DNA of 64,000 nt from Marinobacter lutaoensis. Its GTDB lineage: Bacteria; Pseudomonadota; Gammaproteobacteria; Pseudomonadales; Oleiphilaceae. The notes under the pieces were generated by a model. It was not told the DNA's origin and did not search any database. It saw nothing but the letters and a program-made list of their open reading frames with translations. The position numbers and the translations under genes are program-made. Shown piece by piece: positions 26,156 to 35,918 of the stretch; the stretch's first letter is position 1; the number at the start of each line of letters is the position of its first letter. The stretch covers positions 248,001-312,000 of the forward strand of contig NZ_MSCW01000001.1 in assembly GCF_001981305.1 (NCBI RefSeq), written 5' to 3'.

Positions 26156-26961
26156 TGAGCGACTCCGACGCCTTCAAAACACCCCAGCGGATTCCCAAGG
26201 AACAGCTGACCGCCTACGAACGGTGGGAGCTGCCGCTGCTCGACGAGCAGGGCAACGAAGTGCCCCGGGAGGAGGAGCGTGACCTCAAGCCTCTGACGGC
26301 GGCGGATCTGGAAGCCATTCGCCAGGCCGCCCACGAGGACGGTTACCGGGAAGGCCGGGACGCCGGTTATCAGGCGGGCCTGGCCGAGGGCCGGGCGCAG
26401 GGGCACGAGGCGGGGCACCGGGCCGGGCTCGCGGAAGGCCGGGAGCAGGGGCAGGCCCAGGCCTATCAGGAAACCCGTGCCGCCGTGAGCGAACAGCTCG
26501 CCCGCCTGGAGCAGTGGCTGGCGGAGCTGGTCCAGCCGATCCGACGTCACGAGGAAGAAGTGACGGAGGCCCTGGTCAACCTGACCACCGCCCTGGCTCG
26601 GGCCGTGGTCTACCGGGAACTGTCGATGGACTCCTCCCAGATCCGTCAGGTGGTCCGCCGGGCTCTGGAGGCCCTGCCGTCAACCGCGGACAATGTGCGG
26701 ATTCACGTGCATCCGGATGACCTGGAGCCTGTGCGCGAAGTTGCCGAGCGCCTGGACGCGGCGGCCTCGGTGCTGGAGGACGAGACCCTGACACCCGGCG
26801 GCTGCCGGGTGGAAACCCGTCACAGTCTGGTGGACTTCACCGTGGAAAAACGTTTCCAGCGGGCGGTGCAGAGCATGCTGGAAGATTCGTTCGACGCCGG
26901 CGACACAGCGCCGCCGGATGACGCCTCCGGGAGCGGAGCCGATGACCTCCCGACTGGTTGA
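26155..26961 (+). CDS. fliH: FliH, flagellar export ATPase regulator/stator
   Basis: 268 residues from the ATG that overlaps the fliG stop (an in-frame GTG lies one codon earlier). It contains glycine-zipper-like repeats ([22 protein letters not shown] then [13 protein letters not shown]), the GxxxG helical stalk characteristic of FliH. A C-terminal V/A-ATPase subunit-E-like domain follows (residues about 140-250). FliH dimers hold FliI at the export gate through FliN. It overlaps fliI by 20 bp. Confidence 0.93.
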   Translation: MSDSDAFKTPQRIPKEQLTAYERWELPLLDEQGNEVPREEERDLKPLTAADLEAIRQAAHEDGYREGRDAGYQAGLAEGRAQGHEAGHRAGLAEGREQGQAQAYQETRAAVSEQLARLEQWLAELVQPIRRHEEEVTEALVNLTTALARAVVYRELSMDSSQIRQVVRRALEALPSTADNVRIHVHPDDLEPVREVAERLDAAASVLEDETLTPGGCRVETRHSLVDFTVEKRFQRAVQSMLEDSFDAGDTAPPDDASGSGADDLPTG

Positions 26962-28333
26962 CCGGCTCGACCGGTTGCAGCGGAGCCTGACCCGCGCGCC
27001 GGCACCGGAGCTGTCCGGTCGCCTGACCCGCATGGTGGGGCTGACCCTGGAATGTGTCGGGTGCCCGATGGTGGTCGGAGACCGTTGCCTGGTGGAAGGC
27101 CAGGGTTCAGCCCGGGTGGAGGCAGAAGTGGTCGGCTTCGAGGAGGAGCGGGTCTATCTGATGCCGCTGACCGCGATCGATGGCCTGCGCCCGGGTGCCC
27201 GGGTGATCCCCCTGTCGTCCGCAAGCCGGGTGCCGGTGGGGCCGAAGATGCTGGGGCGGGTACTGGGTGGCAGCGGCGAGCCACTGGACGGCCAGGGGCC
27301 GCTTCAGGCGGAAGCCCGGGTGCCCCTGTCCGGAGACATCATCAACCCCTTGAACCGGGCGCCGGTCCGGAAATCCATGGATGTGGGCATCCGCGCCATC
27401 AACGCTTTGCTGACGGTGGGGCAGGGGCAGCGGCTGGGCCTGTTCGCCGGCAGCGGCGTGGGCAAAAGCATGCTGCTGGGCATGATGACCCGCTTCACCG
27501 ACGCCGACATCACCGTGGTTGGCCTGATTGGCGAGCGGGGGCGTGAAGTCAAGGAGTTCATCGAGGACATCCTCGGCCCGGAGGGGCTGGCCCGCTCGGT
27601 GGTGGTGGCCTCGCCGGCGGACGATTCCCCGCTGATGCGGCTGAGGGCGGCCATGCTGACCACCCGCATCGCGGAATATTTCCGGGATCAGGGCAAGCGG
27701 GTGCTGTTGCTGATGGATTCCCTGACCCGCTACGCCCAGGCGCAGCGGGAAATCGCCCTGGCGGTGGGGGAGCCTCCGGCGACCAAGGGCTATCCGCCCT
27801 CGGTGTTCGCCAAGCTGCCGCAGCTGGTGGAGCGGACCGGCAATGGTCGGCCTGGCGGTGGCTCGATTACCGCTTTCTACACGGTGTTGACAGAGGGGGA
27901 TGATCAGCAGGATCCGATCGCCGATGCTGCCCGGGCCATTCTGGACGGCCACATCGTGTTGTCCCGGCGCCTGGCGGAGGAGGGGCACTACCCCGCCATC
28001 GACGTGGAGGCCTCGATCAGCCGGGTCATGCCCCAGGTCACCGATGCCGACCACTTCTCCCGGGCTCAGCGGTTCAAACAGGTCTACTCCCGTTACCAGC
28101 AGGCGCGGGATCTGATCAGCGTCGGTGCCTATGTTCAGGGCTCGGACCCGGAAACCGATTTTGCCATTCAGCACATGCCTGCCATGCGCCAGTTCCTGCA
28201 ACAGGGATTGCACGAGCGCGCGCCCCTGGCGGACAGCATCGAACAGCTGATGGCGGTGGTGCCCGAGCGGCGTTCGCCCGAACGGCGCAAAGCCGCTGTT
28301 CCCAATCCATCGGCCGGTCGGGAGGCTAGCTGA
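26942..28333 (+). CDS. fliI: FliI, flagellum-specific export ATPase
   Basis: 463 residues, F1-beta-like type III secretion ATPase. Walker A is [11 protein letters not shown]; the family segment [31 protein letters not shown] and the Walker B LLLMD are present. The chosen ATG ([13 protein letters not shown]) follows a GGAGC site; an in-frame ATG 24 bp earlier is less likely. It energises unfolding of export substrates at the FlhA/FlhB gate. It overlaps fliJ by one base (TGATG). Confidence 0.97.
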   Translation: MTSRLVDRLDRLQRSLTRAPAPELSGRLTRMVGLTLECVGCPMVVGDRCLVEGQGSARVEAEVVGFEEERVYLMPLTAIDGLRPGARVIPLSSASRVPVGPKMLGRVLGGSGEPLDGQGPLQAEARVPLSGDIINPLNRAPVRKSMDVGIRAINALLTVGQGQRLGLFAGSGVGKSMLLGMMTRFTDADITVVGLIGERGREVKEFIEDILGPEGLARSVVVASPADDSPLMRLRAAMLTTRIAEYFRDQGKRVLLLMDSLTRYAQAQREIALAVGEPPATKGYPPSVFAKLPQLVERTGNGRPGGGSITAFYTVLTEGDDQQDPIADAARAILDGHIVLSRRLAEEGHYPAIDVEASISRVMPQVTDADHFSRAQRFKQVYSRYQQARDLISVGAYVQGSDPETDFAIQHMPAMRQFLQQGLHERAPLADSIEQLMAVVPERRSPERRKAAVPNPSAGREAS

Positions 28334-28776
28334 TGCTGCGGTCCAGGCGGTTGCAGGTGGTGCTGGCGGTCGAAGAGCGCAAGGAGCAGGCGGCGCTGGA
28401 GCGTCTGACCGAGGCCCGCGAGCGCATGCAGCAGCACCTGGAGCAGGTGCAGAACCTGCAACGTTATCAGCAGGAATACCAAGCACAGATGCGCCAGGGC
28501 CGGGAGGGCCCGGTGTCGGCGGCCCGCTTGCAGTCCTGGCAGGCGTTCGTCAGCCAGCTGGATGCGGTCATCCAGCAGCAGCAGCGCCTGCTGGATCAGG
28601 CGGAGCGGCAGTTCGAGAACTGTCGTCAGGACTGGCTGCGGGCCTGGGAACGGCGGCGGGGTATGGAAAAGTACATTGACCGTTGCCGTCAGCAGGAGCA
28701 GCGGGAACAGGACGCCCGTGACCAGAAGCTGGCGGACGAGTCTGCGGGCCGCGCCTTCGCCCGTCGCCAGCAATAA
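28333..28776 (+). CDS. fliJ: FliJ, export central-stalk protein
   Basis: 147 residues, almost entirely coiled coil and rich in Gln, Glu and Arg, matching FliJ in size and position. FliJ occupies the centre of the FliI hexamer, like the gamma subunit of F1, and contacts FlhA. It is the last gene of the fliE-J run; a 129-bp gap then precedes the HsbA-like gene. No obvious terminator separates them. Confidence 0.92.
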   Translation: MLRSRRLQVVLAVEERKEQAALERLTEARERMQQHLEQVQNLQRYQQEYQAQMRQGREGPVSAARLQSWQAFVSQLDAVIQQQQRLLDQAERQFENCRQDWLRAWERRRGMEKYIDRCRQQEQREQDARDQKLADESAGRAFARRQQ

Positions 28777-28905
28777 CCCCCACCGGAGCCATGCAAAGCC
28801 CTTGCGGTCAGCTATCCTTACCCCTTGAGGACGGCACTCCGGGGCACGCCAGAATTGCCACGAAAGCCACACCCATGGGTTTGTCACTGGTTTGGAGGTA
28901 GTTGC

Positions 28906-29211
28906 ATGCCGATACATACACGCCTTGCGGACGACGGCGATACGCTGGTGATCCGGATCGAGGGCCGGTTTGATTTCAGCACCCACCAGGCGTTCCGGGA
29001 CGCCTACGAGCATGGGGGCTCCAAGGTGGACCGTTACGTGATCGACCTGTCCGACACCACCTATCTCGACAGCTCCGCCCTGGGCATGTTGCTGCTGCTG
29101 AGGGATCACGCGGGTGGAGACAGCTCCCGGATCTCGATCCGGAACTGCAACAACGATGTGCGCCGCATCCTGGCCATTTCCAACTTCGAGCAGCTGTTCG
29201 CGATCAAGTGA
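28906..29211 (+). CDS. hsbA: HsbA-like STAS anti-sigma-factor antagonist
   Basis: 101-residue STAS domain (anti-anti-sigma type). The phosphorylatable serine motif is TTYLDSSALGML with Ser56/Ser57. The ATG is preceded by GGAGG at 7 bp; upstream in-frame codons are not used. It is followed with a 4-bp overlap by the HsbR-like regulator and then an Hpt protein. In P. aeruginosa, HsbA partners with the anti-sigma factor FlgM when unphosphorylated, or with a diguanylate cyclase when phosphorylated, tuning motility versus biofilm. The same role here is inferred from module structure. Confidence 0.85.
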   Translation: MPIHTRLADDGDTLVIRIEGRFDFSTHQAFRDAYEHGGSKVDRYVIDLSDTTYLDSSALGMLLLLRDHAGGDSSRISIRNCNNDVRRILAISNFEQLFAIK

Positions 29212-30980
29212 CGCCCTCCTGCCTCCGGATTCTGATCGCCGATGACAGCGACTCGGACCGGCTGATACTGAAAACCCTGTTGTGTCGCCTTGGTCACCGG
29301 GTTCAGGCTGCCAGGGACGGTGCCGAAGCGGTCGAGCTGTTCCGCCGGGAGGGGGCCGATCTGGTACTTCTGGACGCGCTGATGCCCCGGATGGACGGCA
29401 TGGAAGCCGCGCGCGAGATCAAGTCACTGGCGGGCGACCGGCTGGTGCCGGTGATTTTCCTCACCTCCCTGTCCGACGCCGAGGATCTGGCCCGATGTCT
29501 TGCGTCCGGCGGCGATGATTTCCTGACCAAACCGTACAACCGGATCATTCTGGACGCCAAGCTGAAGGCGTTCGACCGGATGCGCCGGATGCACGAGGCC
29601 CTGGCCGAGCAGCACGCGCTGGCCCGGGAGCGCAACCGGCAGCTGCTGGACGAGCAGACCACGGCCCGCCGGGTGTTCGACAATGTCGCCCACACCGGCT
29701 GCCTGGACGCGGCCAACATCCGCTATCACGCCTCGCCACTCTCGATTTTCAACGGCGACGTCCTGTTCGCCTCGCCCCGGCCGGATGGTGGTCTGCTGGT
29801 CTTTCTCGGGGATTTCACCGGCCACGGGCTGCCGGCGGCCATGGGGGCCATGCCGGTGGCGGAAATCTTCTACGGCATGGCCGCCAAAGGGTTTTCCGGT
29901 GCCGACGTGTTGCGGGAAATCAATCAGAAGCTCAAGCGCATTCTGCCGATCGGCATGTTCTGCTGTGGTGCCATGCTGGAGGTGGACTTCAAGGCGGGAC
30001 AGATTGGCATCTGGAACGGTGGCCTGCCGGAAGGCTGGTTGTTCCGGGCGGGGGCCTCGCCCCGGCCGTTGCCGTCCCGCCACCTGCCGCTGGGCATCCT
30101 GCCGCCGGAACAGTTCCGGGCCGACTTGACCGCGTACCCCGCCAGCACCGGCGATACCGTGCTGCTGATGACCGACGGTGTGCTGGAGTGCCAGGCCAGC
30201 GACGGCACGCTGTTCGGCGAGGCCGGCGTGCGCCGGTGCCTGCGCCGGCGGCAGCAAGGCGAGCACCCGTTCGATGTGGTGTTCCAGGCCATGGCCGACT
30301 TCAGTCACCGGGCCCGGGAAGCGGACGACCTGACCCTGTTTTCCCTGGACATGATCGACCGGACCGGGCTGGCGCTGCGGCCGGAACCGGGGGAGTCCTC
30401 GGCGCTGTCCGGCCCCTCGGAATGGCGTTGCGAGTACGAGGTACGCGGGTCGACCCTGGCGGAGTTCAACCCGCTGCCGCTGCTGCTGCACATCTGCATG
30501 GAGGTACCCGGCCTGAGAGCCCGCAGCGGTGAGGTGTACCTGCTGCTGTCGGAACTGTACAACAACGCCCTGGAACACGGCATTCTGCGCCTGCCGTCGG
30601 ACTGGAAACGCAGCCCGGACGGGTTTGGTCAATACTACAGAGAACGGCAACGGCGGCTGGCGGAGGTGTCGGACCACGGCATTGTCTTCCGTCTGCATCA
30701 TGCCCGGAAACCCTGGGGGGGCCGCTTGCGTGTAACCTGTGAGGACACGGGTGACGGTTTCGACCACGCCAATCACCCGGTGGCCAGGGACTCGGGTCCG
30801 GTTGGCGACGGTCCGCGATACGCTGGCCGGGGGCTGATGCTCTTGAAACGCCTGGCCAGAACGGTCACATTTCATGGCAGGGGCAATTGTGTGGAAATCG
30901 TCTACGACTGGCGGTTACCCTCCGCCCCTTCAATCACGGACGGATGCCCGCCACCAGCAGCAGGGGGACGCGATGACTGA
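29208..30980 (+). CDS. hsbR: HsbR-like response regulator with PP2C phosphatase and anti-sigma kinase domains
   Basis: 590 residues in three parts: a receiver (1-125, phosphoacceptor Asp56 in VLLDALMP), a SpoIIE/PP2C-type phosphatase (about 180-385, GDFTGHGLPAAMGAM and LLMTDGVLE) and a C-terminal HATPase-type serine kinase domain (about 430-565, LLLSELYNNALEHG and GRGLMLLKRL). This is the architecture of HsbR, which both phosphorylates and dephosphorylates HsbA under control of HptB. GTG start overlaps the upstream stop (GTGA). It overlaps the Hpt gene by 8 bp, so the three genes form one unit. Confidence 0.88.
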   Translation: MTPSCLRILIADDSDSDRLILKTLLCRLGHRVQAARDGAEAVELFRREGADLVLLDALMPRMDGMEAAREIKSLAGDRLVPVIFLTSLSDAEDLARCLASGGDDFLTKPYNRIILDAKLKAFDRMRRMHEALAEQHALARERNRQLLDEQTTARRVFDNVAHTGCLDAANIRYHASPLSIFNGDVLFASPRPDGGLLVFLGDFTGHGLPAAMGAMPVAEIFYGMAAKGFSGADVLREINQKLKRILPIGMFCCGAMLEVDFKAGQIGIWNGGLPEGWLFRAGASPRPLPSRHLPLGILPPEQFRADLTAYPASTGDTVLLMTDGVLECQASDGTLFGEAGVRRCLRRRQQGEHPFDVVFQAMADFSHRAREADDLTLFSLDMIDRTGLALRPEPGESSALSGPSEWRCEYEVRGSTLAEFNPLPLLLHICMEVPGLRARSGEVYLLLSELYNNALEHGILRLPSDWKRSPDGFGQYYRERQRRLAEVSDHGIVFRLHHARKPWGGRLRVTCEDTGDGFDHANHPVARDSGPVGDGPRYAGRGLMLLKRLARTVTFHGRGNCVEIVYDWRLPSAPSITDGCPPPAAGGRDD

Positions 30981-31320
30981 GAAACCACACCTTGACGAAG
31001 AAGCTCTGGCCGAGCTGCAGGACGTCATGGAGGATGAGTTTGAGGTCCTGATACAAACCTACCTGACCGATTCACGGGATCGCATCGCCAGCCTGAAGGA
31101 GGCGCTGGCCGCCGGCGACGCGGATGCCGTTGCCCGGACCGCCCACAGTTTCAAGGGCAGCTGCATCAACATCGGAGCCCCCCGGCTCGGAGACCTGTGC
31201 CAGGCCGCGGAACAGGCCGGCAAGGTGGCTGATCTGGCCCGGGCCCAGGCCCTGATGGCGGACATCGAGGCGGAATTCGCGGTGGTTACCGGTCTGCTGG
31301 AGGGGCTCTCGGTCCGGTGA
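30973..31320 (+). CDS. hptB: HptB-like histidine phosphotransfer protein
   Basis: 115 residues, single Hpt four-helix bundle with the phosphorylation site His58 in TAHSFKGSC. In Pseudomonas, HptB receives phosphate from several hybrid kinases and passes it to HsbR. In this window the triad lies directly between fliJ and fliK. The start ATG lies inside the end of hsbR; other in-frame starts upstream would read through hsbR. An alternative role as a generic Hpt for a chemotaxis kinase is unlikely given the HsbR partner. Confidence 0.85.
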   Translation: MTEKPHLDEEALAELQDVMEDEFEVLIQTYLTDSRDRIASLKEALAAGDADAVARTAHSFKGSCINIGAPRLGDLCQAAEQAGKVADLARAQALMADIEAEFAVVTGLLEGLSVR

Positions 31321-31330
31321 CGTCTGCGAG

Positions 31331-31347
31331 TGGCATCGCTTTTGCAG
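31331..31347 (+). promoter_or_regulatory. Sigma-54 promoter of fliK
   Basis: TGGCAT-N5-TTGCA with exact GG-N10-GC spacing (GG 31332-31333, GC 31344-31345), close to the TGGCAY-N5-TTGCA consensus. It is 50 bp upstream of the fliK start. Confidence 0.82.
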
Positions 31348-31396
31348 TGGTGACGTCAGCGAATGACAGTCAACCGAAAAGCGGCAAGAGGTTGCC

Positions 31397-32497
31397 ATGC
31401 CACAACAGATGGTACTTCCACAGACCCCCGCCGAGCTCGGCCTCGAGCGGAGCGCCGGCAAGGCCAGCGCCGGCAAGGCCTCGAAGACCGAGGACAGCCG
31501 GTTCGATTCGGTCTCCCAGGCGGAGCGCAAGCGAATGGACCGGCGCCAGAGCGAAGCGGCGGAGCAAAGCGAACGACCGCCGGAAGCCCCGGCCCGTGAG
31601 GACGCCGACCCGCCCCGGGAAACCACCACCGACGGGGGGGTGGCCGAGCCGTCGGGCACCACCACGGACCGGGAGGCCGCCTCTGAGGATGCCGAGGCCG
31701 ACGCGACCCCGGTCTACGTCCCCATCACGTTCGCGGAACTGCAGGCGGCCCTGTCGGCCAGTCCCGGTGAGGATGGCACCGAACTGCCGGCGGCGGGCCA
31801 GCTCCCCCGTGTCGGCCTGTTGGCGGGGACCTCGTCGGCGGGGACGGGCACGACGTCCTCCGGTGCCACGGGGCAGTTTCTGGACGCCTTCCTGGGGACC
31901 ATGGCAGGCAACGACAGTCCCCGGTCCGCGGACGGAACCAGCCCGACCGGGGCGGGCCTTCGCCTCCAGGGCAACCTGGACCTAACGTCCCAAAATGCCA
32001 CGCTGACCGCCAGCCAACGTACCGCCGCTGAATCGGCCGTGCCCCTGCGCGGCTACGCCACCTCGGTGGACGTTCCGGTGGGCCATGCCGAGTGGGGTGA
32101 CAAGCTGGTGGGCAAGTTGAGTTGGCTGACCGCCCGCAATCTGTCGGTGGCGGAAATTCACCTGACGCCACCGGACATGGGCCCCCTGGAGGTGAAGGTA
32201 CGGGTCCATAACGAACAGGCCAATATCACCGTGCACGCGGCCAATCCGGTGGTTCGGGACCAGCTGGAGCTGCATTCCCACCGGCTTCGGGACATGCTGG
32301 GAGAGCAGGGACTGTCATTGGCGCGGTTTGATGTTTCCGACCAGCCGGGCAATCAGTCCGGTGGCCAGTCCTCCGGTGATGGTCCGGGCGGCGAACCGGC
32401 GGCCGCCCACACGCCGGGGCTTGACGGCGTGGAGCCCGAGCAGCGTGCCGGACACCTGGATCTCAGCTGGAACGGCGAGGTGGACGTCTTCGCCTGA
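31397..32497 (+). CDS. fliK: FliK, flagellar hook-length control protein
   Basis: 366 residues. A low-complexity, charged N-terminal half rich in Ala, Glu, Thr and Pro acts as the ruler. It is followed by the conserved FliK C-terminal domain (about 215-305): LSVAEIHLTPPDMGPLEVKVRVHNEQANITVHAANPVVRDQLE (shown in part: the LTPPDMGPLEVKV core). FliK measures the hook and switches FlhB substrate specificity. It has its own sigma-54 promoter and a hairpin follows. A second FliK-like protein is encoded at 58296-59630. Confidence 0.9.
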   Translation: MPQQMVLPQTPAELGLERSAGKASAGKASKTEDSRFDSVSQAERKRMDRRQSEAAEQSERPPEAPAREDADPPRETTTDGGVAEPSGTTTDREAASEDAEADATPVYVPITFAELQAALSASPGEDGTELPAAGQLPRVGLLAGTSSAGTGTTSSGATGQFLDAFLGTMAGNDSPRSADGTSPTGAGLRLQGNLDLTSQNATLTASQRTAAESAVPLRGYATSVDVPVGHAEWGDKLVGKLSWLTARNLSVAEIHLTPPDMGPLEVKVRVHNEQANITVHAANPVVRDQLELHSHRLRDMLGEQGLSLARFDVSDQPGNQSGGQSSGDGPGGEPAAAHTPGLDGVEPEQRAGHLDLSWNGEVDVFA

Positions 32498-32511
32498 CCC
32501 GCGCTCTTTCC

Positions 32512-32535
32512 CGGCTGGCCGGTCCCGGCCAGCCG
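32512..32535 (+). terminator. Candidate terminator after fliK
   Basis: A perfect 9-bp stem CGGCTGGCC/GGCCAGCCG with a 6-base loop lies 15 bp after the fliK stop. The following sequence has only a short T run (ATTTT), so termination may be partial. Confidence 0.5.
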
Positions 32536-32604
32536 CAGATGATTTTGCCCATTGCCTCGCTTCAAGGCTAAACTGCGGATTCCGAATCGCAGGGGTGGGC
32601 GTTC

Positions 32605-32621
32605 TGGCTCGGCCTTTGCAT
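32605..32621 (+). promoter_or_regulatory. Sigma-54 promoter of the fliL operon
   Basis: TGGCTC-N5-TTGCA with GG (32606-32607) and GC (32618-32619) exactly 10 bp apart, about 60 bp before fliL. It should drive fliLMNOPQR-flhB. Confidence 0.8.
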
Positions 32622-32681
32622 AGTCCTTCCAAACGTCACGCAAACAACGGAACGTGACGGATTTCCGGCGAAGCGAAGAGT

Positions 32682-33188
32682 ATGGCTGACAACAACGCAT
32701 CCGAAGCGGCACCCGCCAAGAAAGGCAAGCTGAAACTGATCCTCCTGATCGTGCTGGTGGTGATCCTGGCGATCGCGCTGTCGGTGGCCGGAACCCTGTG
32801 GTTCCTGGGCGGCAGCCTAGCGAGCGGGGATCATGACGAAGCCGCCACCGGTGAGGTCGAGGAAAGCTTCGTTCCCAGCACCTATGCTGACATAGAAAAG
32901 GCACTGGTGACGACGATCCAGTCGGAGGGGCGCCAGCGGTACGCCCAGGCCTACCTGTCGTTCGAGGCCCGGAATCCTGACGCGCTGGCGGCGGCTCAGC
33001 TGCACCTGCCGTTGATTCGCAGCCAGCTGGTGATGGTGCTGAGCAACAGCGACTTCACCGAGCTGCAGACGCCGGAGGGCCGCCGCGCCTTGGCCGAGCG
33101 GATGTTGGCAACGGTGAACCAGGTATTGGAGCGGGAAGGCCAGCCGCCGATCGAGCGGGTGCTTTTCCGGAATTTCGTGGTGCAATAG
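32682..33188 (+). CDS. fliL: FliL, basal-body/stator-associated protein
   Basis: 168 residues: short basic cytosolic N-terminus (KKGKLK), one transmembrane helix (about 18-42), then a periplasmic domain with SYADIEKALVTTIQ-like FliL pattern (YADIEKALVTTIQSEGRQRYAQAYLSFE in part) and the ending RVLFRNFVVQ. FliL forms a ring around the stator and stabilises it under load. It leads the operon with fliM 35 bp downstream. Confidence 0.93.
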   Translation: MADNNASEAAPAKKGKLKLILLIVLVVILAIALSVAGTLWFLGGSLASGDHDEAATGEVEESFVPSTYADIEKALVTTIQSEGRQRYAQAYLSFEARNPDALAAAQLHLPLIRSQLVMVLSNSDFTELQTPEGRRALAERMLATVNQVLEREGQPPIERVLFRNFVVQ

Positions 33189-33223
33189 GGAGCCGGCCCG
33201 GCTTCCCGGCGACAGGACCAGTT

Positions 33224-34222
33224 ATGCAGGACTTACTGTCACAGGACGAGATTGACGCGCTGCTCCACGGGGTGGATGACGGCGACATCGACACCTACGA
33301 AGAGACCGACGACTCGGGCGTCAAAGCGTACGACCTGGCCAGCCAGGACCGCATCGTCCGTGGTCGCATGCCGACCCTGGAAATGATCAACGAGCGGTTT
33401 GCCCGTTATACCCGGATCAGCCTGTTCAACCTGCTGCGACGGAACGCCGACGTCTCCACCGGGGGTGTCCAGATCATGAAGTTTGGCGAGTATGTCCACA
33501 CCCTGTACGTGCCGACCAGCCTGAACCTGTGCAAGGTCCGGCCGCTGCGCGGCACGGCGCTGTTCGTTCTCGACGCCAAGCTGGTGTTCAAGCTGGTGGA
33601 CAACTTCTTTGGCGGCGAGGGCCGGCACGCCAAGATCGAGGGGCGGGAATTCACCCCCACCGAAACCCGGATCGTCCAGATGGTCCTGAACCAGGTGTTC
33701 CATGACATGTCGGAAGCCTGGCACGCGGTGCTCAAGGTGGACTTCGAATACCTGAGCTCGGAAGTGAACCCGGCGATGGCGAACATTGTCAGCCCGAGCG
33801 AGGTGGTGGTGGTGAGCACCTTCCACATCGAACTCGACGGTGGTGGTGGTGAGCTGCATTTCGCCGTGCCGTACTCGATGATCGAGCCGATCCGGGATGT
33901 CCTCGATGCCGGCGTCCAGAGTGACATTGACGATGTCGACGAGCGCTGGGTCAATGCCTTGCAGGAGGACATCAAGGATGTTTATGTTCCCATCAACGCG
34001 GATGTCTGCCGTCGACGCATTTCCCTGCGGGAAGTGGCCAAGCTCAAGGAGGGCGACATCATCCCGGTGGAGATCCCCGAATTTCTCACGGTCACGGCCA
34101 ACGGCATTCCGGTCTACAAGGCCACCCTGGGTACCCGTGACGGAAAACTGGCGCTGAAGATTCACGACAAGGCGACACTGCCAAAGGTCAAAAAACAGCT
34201 GAAGGTAGGGCGACATGGCTGA
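33224..34222 (+). CDS. fliM: FliM, C-ring switch protein and CheY-P receptor
   Basis: 332 residues. The N-terminal peptide MQDLLSQDEIDALLHGV is the conserved CheY-P binding segment. The CheC-like middle domain (about 35-225) includes RISLFNLLRRNADVSTGGVQ. A C-terminal SpoA domain contacts FliN. It overlaps fliN by 8 bp. The N-terminal peptide closely resembles three repeats in the CheA linker encoded downstream in this window. Confidence 0.97.
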   Translation: MQDLLSQDEIDALLHGVDDGDIDTYEETDDSGVKAYDLASQDRIVRGRMPTLEMINERFARYTRISLFNLLRRNADVSTGGVQIMKFGEYVHTLYVPTSLNLCKVRPLRGTALFVLDAKLVFKLVDNFFGGEGRHAKIEGREFTPTETRIVQMVLNQVFHDMSEAWHAVLKVDFEYLSSEVNPAMANIVSPSEVVVVSTFHIELDGGGGELHFAVPYSMIEPIRDVLDAGVQSDIDDVDERWVNALQEDIKDVYVPINADVCRRRISLREVAKLKEGDIIPVEIPEFLTVTANGIPVYKATLGTRDGKLALKIHDKATLPKVKKQLKVGRHG

Positions 34223-34697
34223 CGACGACAAAAAAGACGATCAGGAACTGTCCGAAGACGAAAAACTGGCGGCGGAATGGGAGGCTGCCATGGAGGAAGC
34301 TGAGGACGCCGGCGCTGATCGTGACGACGAGTGGGCGGCGGCCATGGCCGAGGCGGAAGCGGAGCAGCCCCGGGACGATGTACGTCCGGCCCCCATGGAG
34401 GAGTTCGGCGACAGCCCCGCCGGTGGTGGCAATACGCCGGATCTGGATGTGATTCTGGATATCCCGGTGACCATCTCCATGGAGGTGGGCAACACCCAGA
34501 TTCCCATCCGCAATCTGCTGCAGCTGAACCAGGGGTCGGTCATCGAACTGGACCGTCTGGCCGGCGAACCCCTGGACGTGCTGGTGAACGGCACCCTGAT
34601 TGCCCATGGCGAGGTGGTTATGGTGAATGAGAAATTCGGTATCCGCCTGACCGACGTGATCAGCCCGTCCGAGCGCATCAAGCGGTTGCAGAAATAG
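34215..34697 (+). CDS. fliN: FliN, C-ring switch protein
   Basis: 160 residues. A very acidic N-terminal extension of about 75 residues (repeated DDDKKDDQE, EWEAAMEEAEDAG and EWAAAMAEAEAE) precedes the SpoA domain (LDVILDIPVTISMEVGNTQIPIRNLLQLNQGSVIELDRLAGEPLDV, core only). FliN makes the lower C ring and docks FliH-FliI. Enterobacterial FliN is about 137 residues, so the acidic tail is longer; similar extensions occur in Pseudomonas. The fliO start is 2 bp after its stop. Confidence 0.96.
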   Translation: MADDDKKDDQELSEDEKLAAEWEAAMEEAEDAGADRDDEWAAAMAEAEAEQPRDDVRPAPMEEFGDSPAGGGNTPDLDVILDIPVTISMEVGNTQIPIRNLLQLNQGSVIELDRLAGEPLDVLVNGTLIAHGEVVMVNEKFGIRLTDVISPSERIKRLQK

Positions 34698-34699
34698 CC

Positions 34700-35140
34700 A
34701 TGCGCGGCCGGATCGCCCTGGCGTTGCTGTTGGCGGCGCCGCCGCTGACGGCGGAAGAGACCGCCGGCGCCGCCTCCCGGACGGCGGCGCATGCTCCCGA
34801 TACCCTGGGCACGCTGGTGAGCCTCGGCTTGGGACTGGTGGCGGTGATCGCCGTCATCTACGGCTGTGCCTGGTTGGTCCGGCGCATGACGGGCATGGGC
34901 GGGGTCAACAACCAGGTCATCCGGGTGGTTTCCGTGATGGCCCTGGGTGCCCGGGAACGGATCGCCCTGGTGGATGTGGGGGGGCAGCAGATCCTCCTGG
35001 GCATCACCCCCTCCACGGTGCGCACCCTGCATGTGTTCGACTCGCCCGTGGCGGCCGCACCGGAGGCCGGCTCCGGTGATTTCGCCCGCCATCTCCAGGC
35101 CCTGATGGGCCGTTCCCGGACCCCGCCCGACAAGGACTAG
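34700..35140 (+). CDS. fliO: FliO, export-gate assembly protein
   Basis: 146 residues: N-terminal hydrophobic signal-like segment, then one transmembrane helix (about 36-58, [19 protein letters not shown]) and a cytosolic domain with [29 protein letters not shown], the conserved FliO core. It promotes assembly of the FliP5 ring. Position between fliN and fliP is canonical. The GC-rich start region and the weak family conservation make it easy to miss. Confidence 0.9.
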   Translation: MRGRIALALLLAAPPLTAEETAGAASRTAAHAPDTLGTLVSLGLGLVAVIAVIYGCAWLVRRMTGMGGVNNQVIRVVSVMALGARERIALVDVGGQQILLGITPSTVRTLHVFDSPVAAAPEAGSGDFARHLQALMGRSRTPPDKD

Positions 35141-35148
35141 AGCGCACC

Positions 35149-35910
35149 ATGGTGTACCGACCCTTCCGCTGGCTCTCCCTGGCCCTGCTGCTTTCCGGCC
35201 TGGCCTGGCCGACCCTGGCCCTGGCCGACCTGCCCGGCATTCCCGCCCTGACCGTGACCCCCGGGGCCACGGAGGGTACCCAGGAGTATTCAGTCACGCT
35301 GCAGATTCTGGCGCTGATGACGGCGCTGACCTTCCTGCCGGCCATGCTCATGATGATGACCTCGTTCACCCGCATCATTGTGGTGTTCGCGATTTTGCGC
35401 CAAGCCTTGGGGCTGCAGGCCACGCCCTCCAACCAGATCCTCCTGGGCCTGGCCCTGTTCCTGAGCATTTTCATCATGAAGCCGGTGCTGGAGGAGGCCA
35501 ACCGGGTAGGGCTGCAACCCTACCTGCAGGAACAGGTGACCTCCCTGGAAGCGGTGGAGCTGGCCAGTCGGCCGTTCAAGGCGTTTATGCTGGCCCAGAC
35601 CCGCGAGGACGATCTGGCACTGTTCATGCGGATCGCCGACGTTCAGTACGACACGCCCCAGGACGTGTCCTTCTGGGTACTGATGCCGGCGTTCGTCACC
35701 AGTGAGCTGAAAACAGCGTTCCAGATCGGTTTTATCCTGTTCATCCCGTTCCTGATCATCGACATGGTGGTGGCCAGTGTGCTCATGGCCATGGGGATGA
35801 TGATGCTGTCACCGATCATCATTTCGCTGCCATTCAAGATCATGCTGTTCGTTCTGGTGGACGGCTGGGCCCTGGTGATGGGTACCCTGGCCGCCAGTTA
35901 CGGGCTCTAG
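35149..35910 (+). CDS. fliP: FliP, flagellar export-gate protein
   Basis: 253 residues with a cleavable signal peptide (to LALA, about residue 26), unusual for a polytopic membrane protein but typical of FliP. The conserved region [35 protein letters not shown] (core shown) and the late [26 protein letters not shown] are intact. About four transmembrane helices. Together with FliQ and FliR it forms the export channel. fliQ starts 8 bp downstream after a GGAGGTG site. Confidence 0.97.
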   Translation: MVYRPFRWLSLALLLSGLAWPTLALADLPGIPALTVTPGATEGTQEYSVTLQILALMTALTFLPAMLMMMTSFTRIIVVFAILRQALGLQATPSNQILLGLALFLSIFIMKPVLEEANRVGLQPYLQEQVTSLEAVELASRPFKAFMLAQTREDDLALFMRIADVQYDTPQDVSFWVLMPAFVTSELKTAFQIGFILFIPFLIIDMVVASVLMAMGMMMLSPIIISLPFKIMLFVLVDGWALVMGTLAASYGL

Positions 35911-35918
35911 GAGGTGCC

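Noticed and set aside
28850..28875. GGCACGCCAGAATTGCC as a sigma-54 promoter before hsbA
   Set aside because: Spacing is 12 instead of 10 bp, so it would not support -24/-12 recognition.
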